Assembly (NCBI RefSeq): GCF_000816845.1
Contig: NZ_CP006878.1
Location: forward strand, 62,001-126,000
DNA from: Rhizobium gallicum bv. gallicum R602sp
GTDB taxonomy: Bacteria; Pseudomonadota; Alphaproteobacteria; Rhizobiales; Rhizobiaceae
Direction: 5' to 3'
Length of the DNA: 64,000 nt
The position numbers were made by a program, and so were the translations under genes. The notes beneath the pieces are model-generated. The model made no database searches. It saw only the letters and a list, made by a program, of their open reading frames with translations, and was not told the origin of the DNA. Shown here in pieces: positions 17,906 through 25,147 of this stretch (its first letter is position 1; each line of letters opens with the position of its first letter).

Positions 17906-18904
17906 ATGCAGATGTTTAGGAGGAGCCTGCTCAGGGCAGGTGCGGGACTGGCACTCGCTGCGGTGACACTGACAGGACCGAAACTGGCGTTCGCGGAAGA
18001 CAAGATCCGCATCGCGGCGTTGTCGTTCGGCGAGTCCGGCGAATACATGAAGGCTTGGTCGACGGAAATCCAGAACCATCCCGCCGTCAAGTCGGGCGAG
18101 GTCGAGATCACCGTTTTCGACGGCAAGTACGACCCGCTGACACAGTCGAACCAGATCGACACTGCGATCACCCAACAGTTCAACGCGATCATCATGTCAC
18201 CGTTCGACCTTGAGGCCTCGGCGCCGCCGATCGAAAAGGCCGCCGAAGCGAATATCCCGCTGATCGTATCGGCGCTCAAGACGAAGTCGACGAAATACAC
18301 CGCGTCCATCATCGTTAACGACACCGAAGGCGGCCGGATCATCGCTGAGGAACTCGCCAAGCGCCTTCCGAACGGCGGCAACGTCGTCCTCATGGAGGGT
18401 CCGATCGGCCAGTCGGCCCAGATCGAGCGCCGCGCAGGCATCGACGCTGGTCTCGCCAAGTTCCCGAACCTCAAGCTCATCGAAGACAAGACAGGCAACT
18501 GGAGCCGCGCCGAGGGTCAGGCGCTCATGGAGAACTGGTTGCTCGCGCACCCGGGTGAGATCAACGGCGTCCTTGCGGAAAACGACGAGATGGCGCTGGG
18601 CGCGATCGAAGCCATGAAGAGCGCCGGCATCGATCTCAAGACCGTTCCCGTTCTTGCGATCGACGGCATCCCGGACGCAAAGCGCGCCGTGAAGAAGGGC
18701 GAGATGGCGGTCAGCCTCTACAAGTACGCCCGCGCCGAAGGCCAGGGCGCGGTCGACCTCGCACTGCGGGCGATCAAGGGCGAGAGCTACAAGCCGCAGT
18801 CCGAAATCTGGGGCTCGCTGATGGAATGGAAGGGCGGCACCGAGAAGGACTACGTCGTGCCGTGGCTCGTGCTCGATTCCACCAATGTCGAGAAGTACAT
18901 GTAA
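17906..18904 (+). CDS. Sugar ABC transporter substrate-binding protein (second system)
   Basis: The 332-residue product has a signal peptide starting MQMFRRSLLR with a cleavage site after AFA (near residue 31) and a Peripla_BP_4 ribose-binding-like fold. Typical segments are QFNAIIMSPFDLEAS, NGGNVVLMEGPIGQSAQIERRAG and VLAENDEMALGAIEAMK. It delivers the substrate to the periplasmic face of the permease. It is placed third in the transporter unit, upstream of the sugar-oxidising aldo/keto reductase and the RuBisCO-like protein, which makes their substrate the likely imported sugar (inference). Confidence 0.94.
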   Translation: MQMFRRSLLRAGAGLALAAVTLTGPKLAFAEDKIRIAALSFGESGEYMKAWSTEIQNHPAVKSGEVEITVFDGKYDPLTQSNQIDTAITQQFNAIIMSPFDLEASAPPIEKAAEANIPLIVSALKTKSTKYTASIIVNDTEGGRIIAEELAKRLPNGGNVVLMEGPIGQSAQIERRAGIDAGLAKFPNLKLIEDKTGNWSRAEGQALMENWLLAHPGEINGVLAENDEMALGAIEAMKSAGIDLKTVPVLAIDGIPDAKRAVKKGEMAVSLYKYARAEGQGAVDLALRAIKGESYKPQSEIWGSLMEWKGGTEKDYVVPWLVLDSTNVEKYM

Positions 18905-18913
18905 TCGGACAAC

Positions 18914-18940
18914 GGCGGACGGCCCATACAGCCGTCCGCC
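18914..18940 (+). terminator. Hairpin after the second binding-protein gene
   Basis: A perfect 10-bp stem (GGCGGACGGC / GCCGTCCGCC) with a seven-base loop follows the stop codon. No U-run follows, so it probably limits or protects the transcript rather than ending the operon. The downstream genes keep short spacings. Confidence 0.55.
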
Positions 18941-18968
18941 TTACACCAGGGAAATAGGATCGACCATC

Positions 18969-20003
18969 ATGTTGAAGAGAAAAGTTGGAAAGACCGATGT
19001 GACGCTGACCTCGCTAGGGCTGGGTACCTCGCCGCTCGGCGGATGCAATGTCGATGTGAGCTTCCAGACTTTCGAGGCGGTCGTCCTCAAGGCATACGAC
19101 TTGGGTGTCCGCTATTTCGACACCGCGCCCCTTTACGGCCTTGGAAAGTCCGAGCATTCCCTCGGCCATGTCCTTCGCAACAACGATCTCATCGGCAAGG
19201 TCGTGGTCAGCACCAAGGCGGGGCGGATACTCAAGCCGGAAAGCCGCGCAAAGCGCGCCGAGAGCCTTTACGGCATCGACTGGGTGAAGGCGCTGCCATT
19301 CGTCGACGACTACGATTATTCCTATGACGGCATCATGCGCGCTTTCGAAGATAGCCAGCAGCGCCTGGGTATGGACCACATTGACATCCTCTATCTCCAC
19401 GACGTCAGTGGCGAATGGCATCGCGAGGCTTATGACACCCACCTGTCGGCGCTGAGATCGAGCGGCTACAAGGCGTGTGACGAGCTGCGCAGCACGGGCT
19501 CCGTGAAGGCCATCGGCCTCGGCGTCAACGAGACGGCGTCGGTCCTGCAGGTGGCGGAGGAATTTGACCTCGACTGCTCCATGGTCGCCGGGCGCTACAC
19601 CCTGCTCAACCACGGTGCTCTCGACCATTTCTATCCAGAAATGCAGCGTCGCGGCATCGGTATCATTGCGGCTGGCATCTACAACTCCGGCATCCTCGCC
19701 GAGGGCAGCAAGTCGATGACAACCACCCGCACCTACGATTGCCAGCCCGCGCCTGAAGCGATCGTTCGCAAGGTCGAGGCGCTCGAAGCCGTCTGCGAGC
19801 GCCATGGCGTCTCGCTTGCGACTGCAGCGACACAATTTGTCTACGCACATCCTGCAGTGACCGCGGTGGTGCAGGGAGCGCTGGCGCCCGAACACGTCGC
19901 CGCAAACGTCGCCGCGATCTCGACGCCGGTTCCGGCTGCGTTCTGGGCCGACCTGAAGTCGTCCGGTCTCATCCCTGAAGCCGCGCCAGTTCCGGAGGCA
20001 TGA
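18969..20003 (+). CDS. Aldo/keto reductase (D-threo-aldose/L-fucose 1-dehydrogenase-like)
   Basis: The 344-residue product is an aldo/keto reductase with Asp51 and Tyr56 (YFDTAPLYGLG), Lys83 (STKAG) and His in ILYLHD as the catalytic tetrad. FEDSQQRLGMDHIDILYLHD matches the branch holding D-threo-aldose 1-dehydrogenase, L-fucose dehydrogenase and pyridoxal 4-dehydrogenase, which oxidise a sugar hemiacetal to a lactone with NAD(P)+. The ATG at 18969 follows a weak purine-rich site. Its stop overlaps the region of the RuBisCO-like gene start. It is a clear paralogue of the enzyme at 23604. It probably makes the aldonolactone that starts the pathway (inference). Confidence 0.92.
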   Translation: MLKRKVGKTDVTLTSLGLGTSPLGGCNVDVSFQTFEAVVLKAYDLGVRYFDTAPLYGLGKSEHSLGHVLRNNDLIGKVVVSTKAGRILKPESRAKRAESLYGIDWVKALPFVDDYDYSYDGIMRAFEDSQQRLGMDHIDILYLHDVSGEWHREAYDTHLSALRSSGYKACDELRSTGSVKAIGLGVNETASVLQVAEEFDLDCSMVAGRYTLLNHGALDHFYPEMQRRGIGIIAAGIYNSGILAEGSKSMTTTRTYDCQPAPEAIVRKVEALEAVCERHGVSLATAATQFVYAHPAVTAVVQGALAPEHVAANVAAISTPVPAAFWADLKSSGLIPEAAPVPEA

Positions 20004-20008
20004 TAGCG

Positions 20009-21292
20009 ATGGATCTGGCTGAGCGCAGGCCCTCGGACATTCTGGTCACCTATCGGATTGAGACCGCCGGGAGCGCTGAGGCCTTGGCGGTCAAGATCGG
20101 AAGCGACCAGTCGACGGGTACATTTGTTGACTTGCCCGGAGAGACGCCGCAACTGAAGGCGCGCGCGGCCGCGCGCGTGGTCGCTTTCGAGAAACTGGAC
20201 TCTGTCGAGGTTCCCTCGCTCCCTGCAGCGGGCGAAGTCTTTAACCGGGCGGAGACAACAATCGCCTATCCCCTGGAGGCCGTCGGAACTGACCTTGCGG
20301 CAGTCACCACGGTTGCATTGGGCGGGGTCTGGTCGATCAAGGAATTCACCGGGCTGAGGGTCGTCGGCCTGCAGCTGCCTCCAGAGTTTGAAGGCGTCTA
20401 CCCGGGGCCTCAATTTGGGATCGAAGGCTCCCGGCGTCTGACCGGCGTCTACAATAGGCCAATCATCGGCACGATCATCAAGCCCGCGCTCGGCCTCACC
20501 CCGGACGAAACGGCGCAGGTGGTTGCTGAACTCGTCGCGTCCGGTGTCGACTTCATCAAGGACGACGAGAAACTGATGTCGCCACCATACTCCTCGTTGG
20601 AGGCGCGCGTGAAAGCGATCATGCCGATCATCCGGGATCAGGAGCAGCGCACCGGCAAGAAGGTGATGTATGCCTTCGGCATTTCCGACGTCGATCCCGA
20701 CGAGATGGTTCGCAAGCACGACCTGGTCGTGCGCGAGGGTGGAAACGCCGCCGTCATCAACATCAATTCGATCGGCATGGGCGCTTTTCTGTTCCTGCGT
20801 CGGCGGTCGTCCCTTGTCTTGCACGCCCATCGCAACGGCTGGGATCTTCTCACCCGACATCCTGGTCTTGGGTTCGATTTCTCGGTCTACCAACAGCTTT
20901 GGCGACTTCTCGGCGTCGACCAATTCCAGATCAACGGCATTGCCGCCAAATACTGGGAGCCGGACGCCTCTTTCGTTCAGTCGTTCCATGATCTCCAGAA
21001 ACCGATCTTCAGTGCTGCCGACCGCCCGCTACCGGTCGTTTGTTCGGGTCAATGGGGTGGACAGGCGCCTGAGACCTATCGAAGGACGGAGCAGACGCTT
21101 GACCACCTTTACCTTTGTGGTGGTGGCGTCGTCAGCCATCCCGGCGGGCCGTCGGCTGGTGTAAGAGCGGTCCGTGCGGCCTGGGATGCCGCGGTCGCCG
21201 GAATCGATCTCCATGAATATGCCAAATCTCATCCAGAGCTGGCGCAGTCGCTCGCCAAGTTCGGCTCTAAAACCGTATCAGAAGGAAGATGA
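20009..21292 (+). CDS. RuBisCO-like protein (form IV), candidate 3-oxo acid-sugar phosphate decarboxylase or transcarboxylase
   Basis: The 427-residue product aligns with the RuBisCO large-subunit fold. Lys158 in TIIKPALGL matches Lys175 of spinach; DFIKDDEK carries Lys184, Asp186 and Glu187, matching the carbamylated Lys201 and the Mg ligands; LHAHR supplies His274 and Arg275; CGGGVVSHPGG keeps a phosphate site. The loop-6 region (QINGIAAKYWE) and the Asn123 region (GGVWSIKEFTG) differ, so it is not a carbon-fixing enzyme. Known relatives beside DUF1537 kinases decarboxylate or hydrolyse 3-oxo-isoapionate 4-phosphate. EryH and EryI nearby favour decarboxylation to L-erythrulose 1-phosphate (inference). 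GGAGG is ten bases before the ATG at 20009; an ATG at 20000 overlaps the previous stop. Confidence 0.93.
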   Translation: MDLAERRPSDILVTYRIETAGSAEALAVKIGSDQSTGTFVDLPGETPQLKARAAARVVAFEKLDSVEVPSLPAAGEVFNRAETTIAYPLEAVGTDLAAVTTVALGGVWSIKEFTGLRVVGLQLPPEFEGVYPGPQFGIEGSRRLTGVYNRPIIGTIIKPALGLTPDETAQVVAELVASGVDFIKDDEKLMSPPYSSLEARVKAIMPIIRDQEQRTGKKVMYAFGISDVDPDEMVRKHDLVVREGGNAAVININSIGMGAFLFLRRRSSLVLHAHRNGWDLLTRHPGLGFDFSVYQQLWRLLGVDQFQINGIAAKYWEPDASFVQSFHDLQKPIFSAADRPLPVVCSGQWGGQAPETYRRTEQTLDHLYLCGGGVVSHPGGPSAGVRAVRAAWDAAVAGIDLHEYAKSHPELAQSLAKFGSKTVSEGR

Positions 21293-21295
21293 CAG

Positions 21296-22276
21296 ATGGA
21301 ATATCGTCAGCTTGGCCGGTCAGGTCTGAAAATTTCGCAACTGGTTCTTGGTTGCATGAGTTTCGGCGTCGCCGATCGCGGCAACCATGCTTGGACCTTG
21401 TCCGAAGACGACAGTAGGCCCTTTATCAAAGAGGCACTCGAACAGGGCATAAACTGCTTCGACACGGCCAATGCCTACTCGGACGGCACCAGCGAGGAGA
21501 TCGTCGGCAAGCTGCTCAGGGAGATGGTGCAGCGTGATGAGGTTGTCATTGCCACCAAGGTCTACGGCAAGATGCGCAATGGAGCGAATGCGGTCGGACT
21601 TTCCCGCAAGGCAATCATCGCGGAGGCTGAGGCCAGCCTCAAGCGGCTGGCGACCGACTACATCGACCTCTACCAAATTCATTTCTGGGACAATTCGACC
21701 CCGATCGAAGAGACGCTGGAAGCGCTGACCGATCTCGTTCGAAGCGGCAAGGTTCGCTACATCGGAGCCAGCAATTGTTACGCATGGCAATTTGCGCGCG
21801 CGCTCTACAAGTCGGACGCTGCCGGATGGTCGCGTTTCGTTTCGATGCAAGCTCAGATGAACCTCCTTTATCGCGAGGAAGAGCGGGAGATGTTGCCGCT
21901 CTGTAAAGCTGAAGGGGTGGGGATCATCGCGTTCAGTCCGCTGGCTCGCGGGCGCCTCAGCCGGCCTTGGGAGGAAAGCAGTTTGAGGTCCGAGACCGAC
22001 AATGTCACCGCTCGGTTCTACGGTCACGCGGACGAGGCGGATCGCCGCGTCGTAGACGTCGTCGCAAAGATTGCAGACGACAAGAATGTTCCACGATCCC
22101 TCGTTGCGATGGCGTGGCTTAACACAAAGGCGGGCGTGACGGCTCCTATAATCGGCGCCACGAAGCTACAGCATCTGAAGGATGCCGTCGCTTCCTTGGC
22201 CGTCAAGCTAAGCGACGACGAGGTCCGCGAACTCGAGGAGCCATACGTGCCGCACAGCGTAGTCGGCTTGAACTGA
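21296..22276 (+). CDS. Aldo/keto reductase (YajO/Tas-like)
   Basis: The 326-residue product is an NADPH-type aldo/keto reductase with the tetrad Asp and Tyr in CFDTANAYSDG (near 47-57), Lys in ATKVYGK and His in LYQIHFWD. Later PIIGATKLQHLKDA is the coenzyme phosphate site. It belongs to a different branch from the two threo-aldose-type enzymes here and is closer to general aldehyde or ketose reductases. It starts four bases after the RuBisCO-like stop with AAGGAAG upstream, and so is cotranscribed. It may interconvert a ketose or aldehyde intermediate; the substrate is unknown. Confidence 0.92.
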   Translation: MEYRQLGRSGLKISQLVLGCMSFGVADRGNHAWTLSEDDSRPFIKEALEQGINCFDTANAYSDGTSEEIVGKLLREMVQRDEVVIATKVYGKMRNGANAVGLSRKAIIAEAEASLKRLATDYIDLYQIHFWDNSTPIEETLEALTDLVRSGKVRYIGASNCYAWQFARALYKSDAAGWSRFVSMQAQMNLLYREEEREMLPLCKAEGVGIIAFSPLARGRLSRPWEESSLRSETDNVTARFYGHADEADRRVVDVVAKIADDKNVPRSLVAMAWLNTKAGVTAPIIGATKLQHLKDAVASLAVKLSDDEVRELEEPYVPHSVVGLN

Positions 22277-22395
22277 TTTGGCTCGGCGGGACGACGTTGA
22301 TACTGTCAGCAGGCACGCGGAGCCGGGCCTCCTGAACCAATGGCATTGGCCGTATCGATCTCTGCTCCGTTCCGGAACCAGCGCGAGGAAAAAAG

Positions 22396-23352
22396 ATGAC
22401 CGCCACCCGTCGTTTTGACGTCAGCGACAGCGCGATTGAAGCTGCCGCCCGGCTCATGCGAAATGGCGAAGTTGTCGCGTTTCCGACGGAGACGGTGTAC
22501 GGGCTCGGCGCGGACGCCAGCAGCCCCGCCGGGATAGAGCGCATTTATGAAGCCAAGGGACGCCCGCGGCATAACCCGCTCATTATCCACGTTTCGGACG
22601 TGGAAATGGCGCGCAGGATGGCACATTTCAATCCGGAGGCAGAGTTGGCTGCTGCCAGCTTTTGGCCGGGACCTCTGACATTGCTCCTGCCAAAGCGGGA
22701 AGACGCGGGGCTCGCAACCGCAGTTACCGCGGGCATGAAAAATGTCGCAATCCGATTTCCGTCGTCAAGCGTCGCCCAGCGGCTGATCCGAGCCGTCGGA
22801 TTTCCGGTGGCAGCGCCTTCGGCCAATCGCTCCGGGAAGGTCACGTCGACGCGCTTTGCGGAGGTTGCCCGCCAGTTGGACGGACGAATTTCGGGGATCG
22901 TAGAAGAAGACACATGCTATCATGGCCTTGAATCGACCATTCTATCTTTGGTCGGTTCTCCGACCATTCTACGCCACGGGTCGGTTACACGGGAGGCGCT
23001 CGAAGCATTGCTCGGTCCGATTGACGAGGACAGCGCTCCCCAGAAAGTCTCGGCTCCAGGCCAGCTAAAGAGCCATTATGCTCCGGAAGCCGCAGTTCAG
23101 ATGAATGTCGATCGTCCTTCCGGCAACATGGTCTGGGTCGGTTTCGGTCCAGAAAGCGAGGGCTGTCAGTTCACGCTGTCTTTTTCTGGTGACCTTCATG
23201 AAGCTGCCCGCAACCTCTACACCGTCATGAGTGAGGCCGACGCTTCGGCTGGGCCAAATGATGTAATTGCGTTCGCTCCAATCCCGCTGACTGGCCTTGG
23301 ATGGGCGATCAATGATCGTCTGCGAAGGGCCGCGGCACCGCGCCCAGCTTAG
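22396..23352 (+). CDS. Sua5/YciO/YrdC family L-threonylcarbamoyladenylate synthase
   Basis: The 318-residue product has the YrdC domain (VAFPTETVYGLGADA near 34-48, KGRPRHNPLIIHV, APSANRSGKVTST) and a C-terminal Sua5 domain beginning after GQLKSHYAPEAAV. The family makes threonylcarbamoyl-AMP from threonine, bicarbonate and ATP for the t6A37 base of tRNA. GAGG lies before the ATG. Its place between catabolic genes is odd for a housekeeping function, and it may be a second copy or a passenger. It is 120 bp after the aldo/keto reductase and in the same direction. Confidence 0.9.
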   Translation: MTATRRFDVSDSAIEAAARLMRNGEVVAFPTETVYGLGADASSPAGIERIYEAKGRPRHNPLIIHVSDVEMARRMAHFNPEAELAAASFWPGPLTLLLPKREDAGLATAVTAGMKNVAIRFPSSSVAQRLIRAVGFPVAAPSANRSGKVTSTRFAEVARQLDGRISGIVEEDTCYHGLESTILSLVGSPTILRHGSVTREALEALLGPIDEDSAPQKVSAPGQLKSHYAPEAAVQMNVDRPSGNMVWVGFGPESEGCQFTLSFSGDLHEAARNLYTVMSEADASAGPNDVIAFAPIPLTGLGWAINDRLRRAAAPRPA

Positions 23353-23412
23353 GCTAACAATTTTCAAATAGTTCGAAAATCTGGATGCCGTTGCATAAAA
23401 AAACTTGCTCGA

Positions 23413-23440
23413 ATAGGTATGACCTTATACCTTACACCTT
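23413..23440. promoter_or_regulatory. GGTAT-type inverted repeat upstream of the third aldo/keto reductase
   Basis: GGTATGACCTTATACC is an inverted repeat with arms GGTA and TACC, followed by a further TTACACCTT half-site. It lies about 165 bp before the reductase ATG in a 251-bp region without another gene. It ties this downstream unit to the transketolase and kinase promoters. Confidence 0.65.
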
Positions 23441-23603
23441 GCCGATTGAGGAGTCGCTGCGGGGGTTCATCAAGAGTTTTGGTGGCGCTAGGGGCAAACG
23501 CCTCAACGTTGCATGCAAGTGGACCGGGCCTTACCCGAACAATGACGGCATCGCTGGGGTCAGATCCTCGCGACGCCTCCCATCGACATCTAAGGATTAC
23601 CAC

Positions 23604-24647
23604 ATGACCGAACTCGAAATTAGACCGCTCGGAAAAAGCAAAGTGCAGGTGACTTCGCTGGGGCTTGGCACTGTGCCGCTCTCTGGCTTCAACGCGGATG
23701 TCTCCTATGACGAATTCGAAGCAACGATCCTCGCCGGGTACGCGGCCGGAATCCGCTACTTCGATTGCGCGCCGATGTACGGCTTTGGCAAGTCGGAGCA
23801 TTATCTTGGCCATGCCCTCCGGGCGAACAAGCTGCGCGAAAACGTGGTGGTGAGCACAAAGGTCGGTCGCGTATTGAAGCCCGCCAGCAGGACGAAGAAG
23901 CTTGAGACCGTCTACGGCATAGAGTGGATCGACCCGCTTCCGTTTCTCGACACCTACGACTACACATATGACGGCGTGATGCGCGCATTCGAAGATAGCC
24001 AACAGCGCCTCGGCCTAGACTATATTGACGTTCTTCTCGTGCATGACGTTGGTCGGGCATGGCACGGCGACCAAAGCGAGTTCTACTGGAATCAGCTGCG
24101 GGCCTCAGGTTACAAGGCACTGGACGAACTTCGCTCCAGCGGAGCCGTTTCGGCCATTGGTTTGGGTGTCAACGAGACCGAGTCCGTCGTGGGTGTCGCC
24201 CGTGAATTTCCGATCGACTGCTCGTTGATCGCGGGCCGCTACACCCTTTTGAACCATGCCCCGCTTGAGGCCGCGTTCGACGAGTTGCTCCAGCGGAACG
24301 TCTCCGTGATCGCCGGCGGGATCTTCAATTCCGGGATCCTGGCGACCGGCATAAGCGGTCCTGCGGCCACTTACGATTACGGCAAGGTTCCTGCGGCCGT
24401 CGTGGAAAAGGTCAACGCCATCGAGAGCATTTGTTCGAGATATGCGGTGAGCTTGCCTGCAGCGGCGATGCAATTCGTCTATGCGCATCCGGCAGTGGCG
24501 ACGCTGGTCATGGGGGCAAAAAGCGCATCCGAAGTCGATCAGAACGTCAAGGCGATCAACGAGACAATACCCGCTGCATTTTGGGACGCTTTGATTGAAG
24601 CGAACCTTCTTCCGTCGAATGCTCCGCTGCCGATGGCTGCACGATGA
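23604..24647 (+). CDS. Aldo/keto reductase (D-threo-aldose/L-fucose 1-dehydrogenase-like), paralogue
   Basis: The 347-residue product shares the architecture of the enzyme at 18969: YFDCAPMYGFGKSEH, STKVGRVLKP, FEDSQQRLGLDYIDVLLVHD and GRYTLLNHAPLE all have close equivalents there. It is probably an NAD(P)-dependent sugar 1-dehydrogenase giving a lactone. The ATG at 23604 is chosen over upstream codons because the open frame before it crosses the regulatory element and lacks family similarity. The stop overlaps the start of the next small gene (ATGATG), a sign of coupling. Two such enzymes may handle two epimers or both anomers. Confidence 0.92.
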   Translation: MTELEIRPLGKSKVQVTSLGLGTVPLSGFNADVSYDEFEATILAGYAAGIRYFDCAPMYGFGKSEHYLGHALRANKLRENVVVSTKVGRVLKPASRTKKLETVYGIEWIDPLPFLDTYDYTYDGVMRAFEDSQQRLGLDYIDVLLVHDVGRAWHGDQSEFYWNQLRASGYKALDELRSSGAVSAIGLGVNETESVVGVAREFPIDCSLIAGRYTLLNHAPLEAAFDELLQRNVSVIAGGIFNSGILATGISGPAATYDYGKVPAAVVEKVNAIESICSRYAVSLPAAAMQFVYAHPAVATLVMGAKSASEVDQNVKAINETIPAAFWDALIEANLLPSNAPLPMAAR

Positions 24648-25147
24648 TGGCGAGCGGAGGCACCGTTTTCGGCGGCTTCCGCTGTGAAGCGCTCGTGGGC
24701 TCGGTTCCATCGCCGGATGCACGCGCATGCCTCGAGGCGCTCGTCAGGACATATGGCGAGCTCCTCGCGATCTATTCCTTCATGCATATGGCATTGAAGG
24801 AGAAGAGCATGCGCCTCTTGATGGGCGAACTCGCCGATCGCGCCTCAGAGATAAAGCGATCCGTCCGTCACTCGCTCGCGGGCTCACCCGTTCTCGCGGG
24901 GCAGGGCCACGCACTCTCCCATCTTGGACGGGCAGATCGCCTGCTTGTCGAGGCGGAGGAGCACCTGCAGCGCGGTGTCTTGGTTTCGAATGCGGCCCTG
25001 CTGGGGTTGCTTTCAAACGCGGCGATCGAGCTGAAACGATCGGCCGCCATCTTAGGCACGTCGACCTTCGACACGACAGCATGCTGTGGAGGGTCCCTTG
25101 GACATGGGGAGGAAGACCATGGGAACGCATTCGATCTGGGTGCTTGA
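24644..25147 (+). CDS. Hypothetical protein coupled to aldo/keto reductase
   Basis: The 167-residue product is not recognised. It is mainly helical, with conserved-looking acidic and basic helices (EIKRSVRHSL, RLLVEAEEHLQRGVL, AAIELKRSAAIL) and a late double Cys (ACCGG). There is no signal peptide or membrane span. Its ATG overlaps the reductase stop, and its 3' end overlaps the start of the metallo-hydrolase gene by about 29 bp, so the three genes form one tight unit. A structural or accessory role for the reductase or hydrolase is possible, but nothing in the sequence proves it. Confidence 0.6.
   Translation: MMASGGTVFGGFRCEALVGSVPSPDARACLEALVRTYGELLAIYSFMHMALKEKSMRLLMGELADRASEIKRSVRHSLAGSPVLAGQGHALSHLGRADRLLVEAEEHLQRGVLVSNAALLGLLSNAAIELKRSAAILGTSTFDTTACCGGSLGHGEEDHGNAFDLGA

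Noticed and set aside
19014..20989. Long minus-strand frames opposite the aldo/keto reductase and RuBisCO-like genes
   Set aside because: They are antisense shadows with no ribosome sites and no domain likeness, while the plus-strand genes are complete.
5685..21292. A Calvin-Benson carbon-fixation cluster
   Set aside because: Aldolase, bisphosphatase, transketolase and a RuBisCO homologue are present, but there is no phosphoribulokinase or small subunit, and the RuBisCO homologue lacks conserved Asn123 and normal loop 6.
23385..23603. N-terminal extension of the third aldo/keto reductase
   Set aside because: It lacks a ribosome site, overlaps the regulatory element and has no likeness to the family. 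The ATG at 23604 gives the usual length.
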